This document shows positions 56,296 to 64,000 of a stretch of 64,000 nucleotides of DNA, piece by piece; the stretch's first letter is position 1, and every line of letters starts with the position of its first letter. Source of the DNA: Streptomyces sp. SA15 (GTDB lineage: Bacteria; Actinomycetota; Actinomycetes; Streptomycetales; Streptomycetaceae). The stretch is from positions 186,001 through 250,000 of the forward strand of contig NZ_NTGE01000197.1 of the NCBI RefSeq assembly GCF_002291145.1, given 5' to 3'. Below the pieces are notes generated by a model that had not been told where the DNA came from, did no database searches, and saw only the letters and a list, made by a program, of their open reading frames with translations. A program made the translations under genes and the position numbers.

Positions 56296-57321
56296 TCAGC
56301 GGGCCGACAGGCTGGAGCGCCGTACCACCAGTTCGGGCTGGAGCACGACCCGGCGGTGCTCGTGCCTGCGCGGCGAGGTCTCCGCCTCCGTCTCCTCCAG
56401 CAGGAGTTCCGCGGCCAGGGCGCCCATGGTGACTGCGGGCTGCCGGACCGAGGTGAGCGGGACGGCCGCGGCGGCCGCGAACTCGATGTCGTCGTAACCG
56501 ACGATCGCGAGGTCGTCGGGGACGCCGACGCCGGCCGCGTACATGGCCTGCAGGACGCCCAGGGCGAGCAGGTCGTTGGCGCAGAACACGGCGGTCGGCC
56601 GGACGGCGAGGCCGAGCAGGCGGGCGCCCGCGTCCCGGCCGGCGGCCACGTCGAGCCGTTCGGTGGGCAGCTCGCGCAGGCACTCCGGGCCGAGCCCCGC
56701 CTCCGCCAGGGCGTTCAGGGCGCCCGTACGGCGGTCCCTGACCTGGTTGAGGCCGGGCGGGCCGCTGACGTACGCGATGGAGCGGTGCCCCGCATCGACA
56801 AGGTGGCGTACGGCCAGCGCGCCGCCGGCCACGTCGTCGACGGAGACCGAGCACTCGGTGGTGCCCTCGGCGACCCGGTCGACGAGGACGAAGGGGATGC
56901 CGTGCCGCCGGAACGACTCGATGTTGCGGCCGGTCGCGTCGGCGGGGGTGAGCAGCACGCCCCGCACCCGCTGCTCGGCGAAGAGCGACAGGTACTCGGC
57001 CTCCTCGCTCGGGTTCTGGGCACTGTTGCAGACCATGACGCCGAGCTGGGCCTCGCGCGCGGCCCGTTCGGCACCGCGCGCGACGTCGACGAAGAAGGGG
57101 TTGCCCATGTCGAGGACGAGCAGGCCCATGATCCGGCTGCGGCCCGCGCGCAGCTGGCGCGCGGACTCGCTGCGGACGTAGCCCAGACGGTCTATCGCGG
57201 ACAGCACCCGCGCCCGGGTCTCGGTCGCGACCGTGTCCGGACGGTTGATGACGTTCGACACCGTGCCGACGGAGACTCCGGCGGCACGGGCGACGTCCTT
57301 GATACCCACCGACTGGGCCAT
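56296..57321 (-). CDS. LacI-family transcriptional regulator, rhamnose operon
   Basis: 341 residues from ATG 57321 (GGAGG upstream). HTH and hinge: VGIKDVARAAGVSVGTVSNVINRPDTVATETRARVLSAIDRLGYVRSESARQLRAGRSR. The periplasmic-binding-like ligand domain follows (GLLVLDMGNPFFVDVARGAERAAREAQLGVMVCNSAQNPSEEAEYLSL). It is last in the rhamnose operon. A matching TGAAA-GG-TTTCA site lies at the operon promoter (63939-63950), so it is probably the L-rhamnose-responsive repressor. Confidence 0.93.
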   Translation of the reverse strand: MAQSVGIKDVARAAGVSVGTVSNVINRPDTVATETRARVLSAIDRLGYVRSESARQLRAGRSRIMGLLVLDMGNPFFVDVARGAERAAREAQLGVMVCNSAQNPSEEAEYLSLFAEQRVRGVLLTPADATGRNIESFRRHGIPFVLVDRVAEGTTECSVSVDDVAGGALAVRHLVDAGHRSIAYVSGPPGLNQVRDRRTGALNALAEAGLGPECLRELPTERLDVAAGRDAGARLLGLAVRPTAVFCANDLLALGVLQAMYAAGVGVPDDLAIVGYDDIEFAAAAAVPLTSVRQPAVTMGALAAELLLEETEAETSPRRHEHRRVVLQPELVVRRSSLSAR

Positions 57322-57399
57322 CAGGCAGGTACCTCCAGGGGAGCAAGGGTTGGCCGGAAGGCCTTCACATTACCGTCCTTCTTCACGCATCAGGCCCGG

Positions 57400-58824
57400 T
57401 CACGCGGGCAACGCGAAGTCGACGACGTGCAGCGCCGAAGGGGTCGTGCCGCTCGACTTCTCCTGGTACATGACCGACAGGACGTTGTCCTGGGCGATCC
57501 GGGTCTCGTCGATGACGACCTCGCCGAAGGCGTTGAGCCCGGAGCCGTCGAACAGGATCCTCCAGTCGGTGTGTCCGGAGGCCGCCGACGCACCGGCGAT
57601 CCGGCCGAACGGGAAGATCGCGTAAGCGTTGTTGTACTTGTCCATGACCAGCTTGGTGCGCTGGCTGGAGTTCAGCGGCACCGGTATCTCGGTCTTCTGC
57701 CAGGGGCCGGAGGAACTCTTGCGGACGAGGAAGGCTCGGCCGTTGGCTGTGCGGTCGGCGACGTAGTTCGTCGTGCACTGGCCGAAGCGGCCGGGGACGT
57801 AGCTGATGATGGCGTGCGGCCGGCCGGCCGAGTCGGTGAACTGGCTCTCCTGGTTCATCAGCGAGTGGTCGGGGTTGAGGGGGTCCACGACGAGACCCGC
57901 GTCGTTGACGGAGACCCGGTCGGAGCCGCCGGTGGTGCCGACGACGGTGCCCGCGTTGTTGCGCCAGGTCCGGCCGCGGTCGTCGGAGTAGACGTAGCCG
58001 GTGTCGTGGTTGGTGATGCCACCGCTGTTGCACATGACGGAGTTGCTCTGCTCGCGCCACGTGAACATGGCGTGCAGACGCCCGTTGCGGTCGTAGTCGA
58101 TGCCGTGCAGGTACATGTTGCGGGCCGTCGAGGAGCCGTGCTCGCTGGTGTACGTGCCGGTGGAGCTGGTCCACTCGCCGAGGTTGGTCCAGGAGGTGCC
58201 GTCGTACTCGGCGAGCGCGTTGCGGCCGTTGCCGGAGATCGCGACGCGGTAGCTGAGCTGGAGCCGGCCCTCGGGGGTCGAGATGAACTGTGGGTAGGTG
58301 AACTGCGAGGTGAGCGCGAGTCCGTCGAGAGTGGACTGCGGTGCGCCGAAGCGGCTGGTGGTCCAGCTCAGCCCGGCGGGGTTGTCCATGAGGCCGGCCA
58401 CGGACTTGACGTAGGTGAAGCCGTCGCTGTGCGAGTCCATGTTGAGGTGGAGGCGGCCGTCCACCTTGGAGACGCCCATGGAGATGACGTTGTGGGAGTC
58501 GTTGTAGCGGAGCGTGTGGCCGACCTTGACGGTGGACCAGGTGCTCGCGCCGAGCACGCGTCGGCCGACGACGGCGTTGCGGTCGGCGGTGTACCAGGCG
58601 GCGTACTGGTAGCCCTTGTAGGTCAGCAGGCCGTTCTTCTGGAACGAGTTGTTGTTGACCAGGCCGTCGTACGACACGAAGAAGATGGCCTGGCTGTCGA
58701 GCGTGGTGGTGCCCGTCCGGGTGACCGAGGGGCCGGGGTCGGCGGCCCGGGCGGTGCCGGACGCGAGGGTGGGGGTCATCACGGCTCCAGCGAGGGCGGC
58801 GCCCAGCAGCGTACGTCTCTTCAT
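57400..58824 (-). CDS. secreted BNR-repeat beta-propeller protein (BNR_4 family)
   Basis: About 474 residues from ATG 58824 (GGAG upstream). Tat signal KRRTLLGAALAGAVMTPTLASGTARA. The rest is a BNR_4-type propeller: DSQAIFFVSYDGLVNNNSFQKNGLLTYKGYQYAAWYTADRNAVVGRRVLG, SDGFTYVKSVAGLMDNPAGLSW, YVYSDDRGRTWRNN. BNR_4 families include rhamnose-glucuronate glycosidases/lyases (GH145/PL25-like), so extracellular release of L-rhamnose from plant polysaccharides fits the operon. The precise enzyme class is an inference from context. Confidence 0.9.
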   Translation of the reverse strand: MKRRTLLGAALAGAVMTPTLASGTARAADPGPSVTRTGTTTLDSQAIFFVSYDGLVNNNSFQKNGLLTYKGYQYAAWYTADRNAVVGRRVLGASTWSTVKVGHTLRYNDSHNVISMGVSKVDGRLHLNMDSHSDGFTYVKSVAGLMDNPAGLSWTTSRFGAPQSTLDGLALTSQFTYPQFISTPEGRLQLSYRVAISGNGRNALAEYDGTSWTNLGEWTSSTGTYTSEHGSSTARNMYLHGIDYDRNGRLHAMFTWREQSNSVMCNSGGITNHDTGYVYSDDRGRTWRNNAGTVVGTTGGSDRVSVNDAGLVVDPLNPDHSLMNQESQFTDSAGRPHAIISYVPGRFGQCTTNYVADRTANGRAFLVRKSSSGPWQKTEIPVPLNSSQRTKLVMDKYNNAYAIFPFGRIAGASAASGHTDWRILFDGSGLNAFGEVVIDETRIAQDNVLSVMYQEKSSGTTPSALHVVDFALPA

Positions 58825-58877
58825 CTCGGGGGACTCCATTGTCTGCGAGGGGGAAGCACGGGAGGTACGGGAGGGGG

Positions 58878-59198
58878 TCAGGCGAGGTGGAACACCTCGG
58901 TGAGCGGTTTCATCGCCTCGTCGGGGCGCTCCCCGTCGAGGGATTCGAAGAAGGGGCCCATCTCGGCCTGCCAGCGGGCGTTGACCTCGGTGGCCTCCAT
59001 CCCGGCCTTGGCGGCCTCGAAGTCCTCGGTCTCCAGGTAGCCGACGAGCAGGCCGTCGTCGCGCAGGAAGAGCGAGTAGTTGTGCCAGCCGGTGGCCGCG
59101 AGTGCCTCAAGCATCTCCGGCCACACGGCGGCGTGGCGTTCGCGGTACTCGGCGATCCTGTCCTGACGGACCTTGAGCAGGAAACAGACGCGCTGCAT
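58878..59198 (-). CDS. rhaM: L-rhamnose mutarotase
   Basis: 106 residues. It reads MQRVCFLLKVRQDRIAEYRERHAAVWPEMLEALAATGWHNYSLFLRDDGLLVGYLET, matching RhaM with its active-site His/Tyr/Trp (RHAAVWPEML, NYSLF). It interconverts alpha- and beta-L-rhamnopyranose before isomerisation. It lies in the operon between the binding protein and the propeller protein. Start ATG 59198 follows GGGAG. Confidence 0.95.
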   Translation of the reverse strand: MQRVCFLLKVRQDRIAEYRERHAAVWPEMLEALAATGWHNYSLFLRDDGLLVGYLETEDFEAAKAGMEATEVNARWQAEMGPFFESLDGERPDEAMKPLTEVFHLA

Positions 59199-59240
59199 GA
59201 AGTACCGCTCCCCTGGGGTGAGTTGGTGCTGAGTCGGTGA

Positions 59241-60326
59241 TCAGAAGTTGAACTGGTCGATGTTCTTCTTGTCGAAGACGGTCGGCTTGCCGAGGCTGAT
59301 CACGCCGTCCTTGCCGATGGTGTACTCGCCCATGTCGCCGGCCTTGAAGGTCTCGCCCTCCTTGCCGGTGATCTGCCCGGAGACCAGGGCGACGGCCGTG
59401 CGCGCGGCCAGCTCGCCCAGCTTGGACGGGTCCCACAGCTCGAAGGCGTCGACGGTGCCGTTCTTGACGTACTTGCGCATGTCGTTCGGGGTGCCGAGGC
59501 CGGTCAGCTTGACCTTGCCCTTGTACTTGGAGCCCGACAGGTACTGTGCGGCCGCCTTGATGCCGACCGTGGTCGGGGAGATGATCCCCTTCAGGTTCGG
59601 GTACTCCTGGAGCAGGCCCTGGGTCTGCTGGAAGGACTGCTGGGCGTCGTCGTTGCCGTACGCGACCTTGACCAGCTTGATGTCCTTGTACTTCGGATCC
59701 TTGAGCTCGTCCTTCATGAACTCGATCCAGGTGTTCTGGTTGGTCGCGGTCTGCGCGGCGGACAGGATCGCGATCTCGCCCTTGTAGCCGATCTGCTCGG
59801 CGAGCAGCTGCACCTCGGTACGGCCGAGGTCCTCGGCGCTGGCCTGCGAGACGAAGGCGTTGCGGCAGTCGGGGTTGGTGTCGGAGTCGTAGGTGACGAC
59901 CTTGATGTCGTTGCTCATGGCCTGCTTGAGCGCGGTGCACAGGGCGCCGGGGTCCTGTGCGGAGACGGCCATGGCGTTGACCTGCTGCTGGGTGAGGGTG
60001 TTGACGTAGGACACCTGGCCCGCGGTGTCGGTGGCGCTGGACGGGCCGACCTCCTTGTAGCTGGAGCCGAGCTCCTTCACGGCCGCCTCGCCGCCCTTGT
60101 CGGCGGTGGTGAAGTACGGGTTGTTGACCTGCTTGGGCAGGAACCCTATGGTCAGGCCCTTCTTGATGGCCGCGTTCGGGTCGGCCTTGCCGGCCGAGGC
60201 GGCGCCGCCGGAGCTCTCGCTCTTGACGTCTTCCTTGGTGGTGCCGCCGCAGGCGGTGGCCGCCAGGGCGAAGGAGGTGACGGCGGCCAGGGCCGCACAG
60301 GTGCGGCGGAGGGTCGACTTGCGCAT
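59241..60326 (-). CDS. rhaS: L-rhamnose ABC transporter substrate-binding lipoprotein
   Basis: 361 residues. Lipoprotein signal MRKSTLRRTCAALAAVTSF with lipobox ATAC. The periplasmic-binding fold (TMP/Peripla_BP_4) runs GLTIGFLPKQVNNPYFTTADKGGEAAVKELG, VNAMAVSAQDPGALCTALKQAM, VVTYDSDTNPDCRNAFVSQASAEDLGRTEVQLL and GIISPTTVGIKAAAQYLSGSKYKG. Context with RhaM and RhaP/Q/T-type genes identifies it as the rhamnose receptor (RhaS). Located at the outer face of the membrane. Confidence 0.93.
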   Translation of the reverse strand: MRKSTLRRTCAALAAVTSFALAATACGGTTKEDVKSESSGGAASAGKADPNAAIKKGLTIGFLPKQVNNPYFTTADKGGEAAVKELGSSYKEVGPSSATDTAGQVSYVNTLTQQQVNAMAVSAQDPGALCTALKQAMSNDIKVVTYDSDTNPDCRNAFVSQASAEDLGRTEVQLLAEQIGYKGEIAILSAAQTATNQNTWIEFMKDELKDPKYKDIKLVKVAYGNDDAQQSFQQTQGLLQEYPNLKGIISPTTVGIKAAAQYLSGSKYKGKVKLTGLGTPNDMRKYVKNGTVDAFELWDPSKLGELAARTAVALVSGQITGKEGETFKAGDMGEYTIGKDGVISLGKPTVFDKKNIDQFNF

Positions 60327-60339
60327 GGCTGTGATTCCT

Positions 60340-61347
60340 TTACGAGGGTGAGCTGAGTGACGAGGTCGGAGTCGAGGCGGCCCTGCGGCCCGCCCTCGCT
60401 ACGGAGATCTGCCGTGCGACCCGGGGGCCGAGCACGGAGAGGACGAGCAGAACGCCGGTGACGACGATCTGCGACTGGGCGGAGACGTCCTGGAGGCTCA
60501 TCACGTTCTGCAGCGCGCCGAGCAGGAAGACTCCCGCGATCGCGCCGCCGAGCGTGCCCTTGCCTCCGTCGAAGTCGATGCCGCCCAGCAACACCGCTGC
60601 CACGACGGACAGTTCGAGGCCGGTGGCGTTGTCATAGCGGGCGCTGGCGTAGTGCAGCGCCCAGAAGATCCCGGTGAGGGAGGCCATCAGTCCGGTCACC
60701 GTGAACAGGATCAGCTTCTGCCGCTTGACCCGGATGCCGGCGAACCGTGCGGCCTCTTCGCTCGCGCCGGTCGCGAACAGCGACCGCCCGAACGGGGTGG
60801 CGTGCAGGGCGACGACGGCGATGGCGAGCAGGACCAGGAAGGGCAGGAAGGCCTGCGGGATGAACGTGTCGCCGACGCGCCCGGCGGCGAAGTCCAGGTA
60901 CTGCGTGGGGAAGTCGGTCACGGCGTCCGAGCCGAGCACGATCTGCGCGATGCCCCGGTAGGCGGCGAGCGTGCCGATGGTGACGGCGAGGGACGGCAGC
61001 CCGAGCCGGGTCACCAGCAGGCCGTTGATCAGTCCGCAGATCACACCGAGCAGCAGGCAGATCGGGATGATCGCCTCGATCGTCATGCCCTCGTTCCACA
61101 GGGCGCCCATCACCGCGCCGGACAGGCCGGCCGTGGAGGCGACCGACAGGTCGATCTCGCCGGAGACCACCAGCAGGGTCATCGGCAGGGCGATCAGCGC
61201 GATGGGCAGGGTGTTGCCGATCAGGAACGACAGGTTGAGGGCGTTGCCGAAGCCGTCGACGGTGGAGAAGGACAGCAGCAACAGGACGATGAGAAGGGCG
61301 CCGACGACCGTGTCCCAGCGGATCGCGCGCGAGAGGGCCTCAGGCAT
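60340..61347 (-). CDS. rhaQ: L-rhamnose ABC transporter permease
   Basis: 335 residues with about eight to ten helices. BPD_transp_2 family signs: LVVSGEIDLSVASTAGLSGAVMGAL, GLPSLAVTIGTLAAYRGIAQIVLG, FAGIRVKRQKLILFTVTGLMASLTGIFWALHYASARYDNATGLELSVVAAVLLGG. It forms the heterodimeric channel with the next permease. Start ATG 61347 overlaps that gene's end by eight bases. The C-terminal tail is Ser/Thr-rich. Confidence 0.93.
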   Translation of the reverse strand: MPEALSRAIRWDTVVGALLIVLLLLSFSTVDGFGNALNLSFLIGNTLPIALIALPMTLLVVSGEIDLSVASTAGLSGAVMGALWNEGMTIEAIIPICLLLGVICGLINGLLVTRLGLPSLAVTIGTLAAYRGIAQIVLGSDAVTDFPTQYLDFAAGRVGDTFIPQAFLPFLVLLAIAVVALHATPFGRSLFATGASEEAARFAGIRVKRQKLILFTVTGLMASLTGIFWALHYASARYDNATGLELSVVAAVLLGGIDFDGGKGTLGGAIAGVFLLGALQNVMSLQDVSAQSQIVVTGVLLVLSVLGPRVARQISVARAGRRAASTPTSSLSSPS

Positions 61348-62380
61348 GGCGGGCGTTCCTCTTCTTCAGGGCGGAGGCCACGCGCAGCGCGACGACCCGG
61401 TCGACCGCGATGGCGAGGATGAGCAGGATGCCGTTGATGGCGAGCACCCAGACCGAGCTGACACCGAGGGCGGGCAGCACACTGTTGATGGAGGTCAGCA
61501 GCAGCGCACCGAGAGCAGCCCCGTAGACGCTGCCGGAGCCGCCGGTGAAGACCACGCCGCCGACCACGACCGCGCTGACAACGGTGAGTTCGTAGCCGTT
61601 GCCGGTGCCGGAGTCGACGTTGCCGAACCGGGCCAGGTACATCGCGCCCGCGAGGCCCGCGAGGGCGCCGCAGAAGGTGTACGCGGCGAGGATCCGCTTG
61701 CGGACCGGGATGCCGGCGAGGCGGGCGGCCTCGGGGTTGGAGCCGAGGGCGTACAGCTCGCGGCCGCTGCCGAAGTGCTTGAGGTAGTAGGCGGTCGCCA
61801 CCAGTACGACGAGGGCGATCATCGCCAGCCACGGCACCGCGGAGATGCCGCCGGAGCCGAAGTCGACGAATCCGCCGGGCAGGTCGGCCGCCGTGATCTG
61901 GCGGGAGCCGACCCAGATGGAGTCGATGCCGCGGATGATGTAGAGCGTGCCGAGGGTGACGACGAGGGCCGGCACCTGGCCGAGGCTGACGAGGAGTCCG
62001 TTCAGCAGGCCGAAGCCGATGCCGAGCAGGACCGCCAGGACCACGGCGACCACCGGATTGCCGCCGCCCTGGAGGTACGTGCCGGCGGCGAAAGCGGTGA
62101 TGCCGAGAGTGGAGCCGACCGAGAGGTCCACGTTGCGCGTGATGACGACCAGCGACTGGCCGACGGCGACCAGCACCAGGATGGTCGCGTTCAGCAGCAG
62201 GTCCTTGATGCCCTGCTCGGACAGGAACTCGCTGTTGCCGGCCTGGGTGACGGCGATCATCGCCAGGAAGACGATCAGGATGGCGAGTTCGCGCATCTTG
62301 AAGACGCGGTCGACCAGCCGGGTGCCGCTGGACTTGGGCACGTCGGCGACGGGGGTCTCGTTCGGGGTGAGGACCGTCAT
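61340..62380 (-). CDS. rhaP: L-rhamnose ABC transporter permease
   Basis: 346 residues. BPD_transp_2 pattern: VLVAVGQSLVVITRNVDLSVGSTLGITAFAAG, VPALVVTLGTLYIIRGIDSIWVGSR, NPEAARLAGIPVRKRILAAYTFCGALAGLAGAMYLARFGNVDSGTGNGYELTVVSAVVVGGVVFTGG. The EAA-like loop contacts the ATPase. It starts in a 4-base ATGA overlap with the ATPase gene and pairs with RhaQ. Confidence 0.93.
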   Translation of the reverse strand: MTVLTPNETPVADVPKSSGTRLVDRVFKMRELAILIVFLAMIAVTQAGNSEFLSEQGIKDLLLNATILVLVAVGQSLVVITRNVDLSVGSTLGITAFAAGTYLQGGGNPVVAVVLAVLLGIGFGLLNGLLVSLGQVPALVVTLGTLYIIRGIDSIWVGSRQITAADLPGGFVDFGSGGISAVPWLAMIALVVLVATAYYLKHFGSGRELYALGSNPEAARLAGIPVRKRILAAYTFCGALAGLAGAMYLARFGNVDSGTGNGYELTVVSAVVVGGVVFTGGSGSVYGAALGALLLTSINSVLPALGVSSVWVLAINGILLILAIAVDRVVALRVASALKKRNARHA

Positions 62381-63894
62381 GCGGCGGCCCTCCCGGTGGC
62401 TGCGGCCATCACGGATTCCTCGGTGGCTTCGGCGCGCGGGATCTCGGCGGTGAGGCGGCCCTCGTGCATCACGAGCACGCGGTCGGCCATGCCGAGGATC
62501 TCGGGCAGGTCGGAGGAGATCATCAGCACGGCCACGCCGTCGGCGGCCAGCTGGCTGAGCAGCCGGTGCACCTCGGCCTTGGTGCCGACGTCGATGCCAC
62601 GGGTCGGCTCGTCGACGATCAGCACCTTGGGGCCGGTGGCGAGCCACTTGGCCAGGACGACCTTCTGCTGGTTGCCGCCGGACAGCGTGTTGACGGTGTC
62701 GGCGATCCGGGCGTACTTGACCTGGAGCTTGACGGCCCAGTCGAGGGAGCGGCTGCGTTCGGCGCCGCGGTCCACGAGGCCGGCCTTGACCGTCGTACGC
62801 AGACCGGTGAGCCCGATGTTGCGTTCGATGGACATGTCCATCACCAGGCCCTGGGCGCGCCGGTCCTCGGGGACGAGGGCGAGCCCGGCGGCCATCGCGG
62901 TGGACGGGGCGCCGTTGGTCAGCTTGCGCCCCTGGACCTCGACCTCGCCCGCGTCCCAGCGGTCGATGCCGAAGACGGCCCGGGCGACCTCTGTACGGCC
63001 GGCTCCGACGAGCCCGGCGAGACCTACGATCTCTCCGTGCCGCACGTCGAAGGACACGTCGGTGAAGACGCCCTCCCGGGTCAGCCGGCGCACGCTCAGC
63101 GCGACCTCTCCGGGCCGGACCTCCTGCTTCGGATACAGCTCGTCGAGGTCGCGCCCGACCATGCGGCGTACGAGATCGTCCTCGGTCATGCCGTCGAGCG
63201 GTTCGCTGGCGATCCAGGCGCCGTCGCGCAGGGTGGTCACCCGCTGGCAGATCTGGAAGATCTCCTCGAGGCGGTGGGAGATGAAGAGGACGGCGGCGCC
63301 CTGTTCGCGCAGGGTGCGTACGACGCCGAAGAGCCGGGCGACCTCGCTGCCGGTGAGGGCGGCCGTCGGTTCGTCCATGATGAGGACGCGGGCGTCGAAG
63401 GAGAGGGCCTTGGCGATCTCGACGATCTGCTGGTCGGCGATCGACAGGCCGCGGGCGGGACGGTCGGGGTCGAGTTCGACACCGAGGCGCCGCATCAGGG
63501 CCAGGGTCGCGGTGTGCGTGGCCTTGTGGTCGATGCGGCCGAGGACGCGCCGGGGCTGGCGGCCCATGAAGATGTTCTCGGCGATCGACAGGTCGGGAAA
63601 GAGCGTGGGCTCCTGGTAGATCACGGCGATACCGGCGTCGCGGGCGTCGCCCGGGCCGTGGAAGAGGACGGGCTCACCTTCGAGCAGCACCTGGCCGGCG
63701 TCCGGTCGGTGCACCCCGGCGAGCGTCTTGATGAGGGTCGACTTGCCCGCGCCGTTCTCACCGGCGAGGGCGTGGACCTCGCCGGGGAACAGCTCCAGGG
63801 ACACGTCCCGCAGGGCGCGCACCGCTCCGAAGGACTTCGATACGTCCTTGAGCGACAACACCGGGGCCGGACCCGCTTCGGACGGGTGGGTCAT
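62377..63894 (-). CDS. rhaT: L-rhamnose ABC transporter ATP-binding protein (two ATPase domains)
   Basis: 505 residues from ATG 63894 (GGAG six bases upstream; longer frames lack a start site). Two nucleotide domains: Walker A AGENGAGKSTLIK, signature/Walker B GLSIADQQIVEIAKAL and VLIMDEPTAAL in the first. The second has GLVGAGRTEVARAVFG (degenerate P-loop), TLSGGNQQKVVLAKWL and VLIVDEPTRGIDVG. This is the RbsA/AraG-type layout with only one canonical ATP site. First gene of the operon. It drives L-rhamnose import. Confidence 0.94.
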   Translation of the reverse strand: MTHPSEAGPAPVLSLKDVSKSFGAVRALRDVSLELFPGEVHALAGENGAGKSTLIKTLAGVHRPDAGQVLLEGEPVLFHGPGDARDAGIAVIYQEPTLFPDLSIAENIFMGRQPRRVLGRIDHKATHTATLALMRRLGVELDPDRPARGLSIADQQIVEIAKALSFDARVLIMDEPTAALTGSEVARLFGVVRTLREQGAAVLFISHRLEEIFQICQRVTTLRDGAWIASEPLDGMTEDDLVRRMVGRDLDELYPKQEVRPGEVALSVRRLTREGVFTDVSFDVRHGEIVGLAGLVGAGRTEVARAVFGIDRWDAGEVEVQGRKLTNGAPSTAMAAGLALVPEDRRAQGLVMDMSIERNIGLTGLRTTVKAGLVDRGAERSRSLDWAVKLQVKYARIADTVNTLSGGNQQKVVLAKWLATGPKVLIVDEPTRGIDVGTKAEVHRLLSQLAADGVAVLMISSDLPEILGMADRVLVMHEGRLTAEIPRAEATEESVMAAATGRAAA

Positions 63895-63938
63895 GAGGGG
63901 CTCCTGGACGACGCCGGCGGAAGGCCGTCTCAGCGTCG

Positions 63939-63994
63939 TGAAAGGTTTCAACTTGGTTGCCGGGACGTTAGGCGTGCCAGCCATGTCACGTCAA
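63939..63994 (-). promoter_or_regulatory. rhamnose operon promoter with LacI-type operator
   Basis: On the minus strand, TTGACG (63989-63994), an 18-bp spacer and TAACGT (63965-63970) form a good housekeeping promoter. TGAAA-GG-TTTCA (63939-63950) is a LacI-family palindrome just downstream of the predicted start point, placed to block transcription. Genes for rhamnose isomerase and kinase probably lie beyond the right edge. Confidence 0.72.
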
Positions 63995-64000
63995 TGGGTC

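Noticed and set aside
56356..59040. Plus-strand frame of about 890 codons opposite LacI and the BNR gene
   Set aside because: Shadow frame; the minus-strand genes have clear motifs, signal peptides and ribosome sites.
60971..63619. Plus-strand frame of about 880 codons opposite the rhamnose transporter genes
   Set aside because: It mirrors the RhaP, RhaQ and ATPase coding strands; no ribosome site or domain of its own.
1..64000. tRNA, rRNA, CRISPR, prophage or plasmid origin
   Set aside because: No cloverleaf-like or CCA-ended segments, no regularly spaced repeats, no phage structural or integrase genes and no DnaA-box cluster were noticed on either strand by eye; a dedicated scan would be needed for certainty.

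Overview
The window is about 72% GC, with codons ending in G/C and frequent GTG starts. It reads as a Streptomyces (or close relative) chromosome. Support comes from a complete conservon (histidine kinase-like, roadblock, DUF742 and GTPase genes with a CYP157-type P450), two ECF41/SigJ-type sigma genes, F420/deazaflavin and mycothiol-type enzymes, small Streptomyces families (DUF4235, DUF5999, DUF4230, FBP zinc finger) and an iron box. I see no tRNA, rRNA, CRISPR array, prophage or intact insertion sequence. Species cannot be named from this sequence.

Layout. 1-9.7 kb: a sigma-like/zinc-finger protein cut by the left edge, an AraC/PhyH divergon, an aldo-keto reductase and a flavoprotein. Then comes a decayed patch: an ECF41 sigma gene without its start and carrying a 219-bp inverted-repeat element in frame, plus a ferredoxin beside a P450 remnant. 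A deazaflavin oxidoreductase, a CDF transporter, a glutathionyl-hydroquinone-reductase-like enzyme and DUF4235 follow. 9.7-16.5 kb: a GC-rich gap with 90-bp tandem repeats, VOC and PPOX proteins, a TetR/permease/amidohydrolase group and a terpene synthase. 16.5-20.8 kb: the conservon, transcribed toward the terpene synthase. 20.8-27.4 kb: small redox and regulator modules, two with clear paired operators (TetR-DUF1304; MarR-aldehyde dehydrogenase). 27.5-33.5 kb: STAS protein, PRPP synthetase, DUF4230 and a reduced Mrp/Mbh-type antiporter operon with no MrpA-type large subunit.

33.7-44.4 kb: VanZ, PPOX, SDR, PHP, HAD and FUSC genes. Next is a strong 6S-like structured RNA with its own terminator, followed by an SDR gene with a MerR-type 19-bp-spacer promoter and probably leaderless mRNA. 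A VanX-like dipeptidase, an epimerase, a phosphotransferase and an FBP protein follow. 44.4-56.2 kb: an erythromycin-esterase-like protein, a FUSC protein, a conserved gene split by one in-frame TAG, a lactonase, a frameshifted DUF2470 gene under an iron box, a CYP102-like P450 with TetR, a pentapeptide protein, DUF5999, an intact ECF41 sigma factor, a LmbE deacetylase and an internally deleted proline iminopeptidase. 56.3-64 kb: an L-rhamnose uptake operon (ABC ATPase, two permeases, binding protein, mutarotase, secreted beta-propeller protein, LacI regulator) with a promoter and LacI-type operator at the right edge.

Several genes are broken in different ways: terminal truncation, in-frame insertion, frameshift, amber codon and in-frame internal deletion. 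This suggests a strain losing accessory functions, or some assembly errors. The regulatory logic is mostly local: a regulator next to its target with palindromic sites between them.
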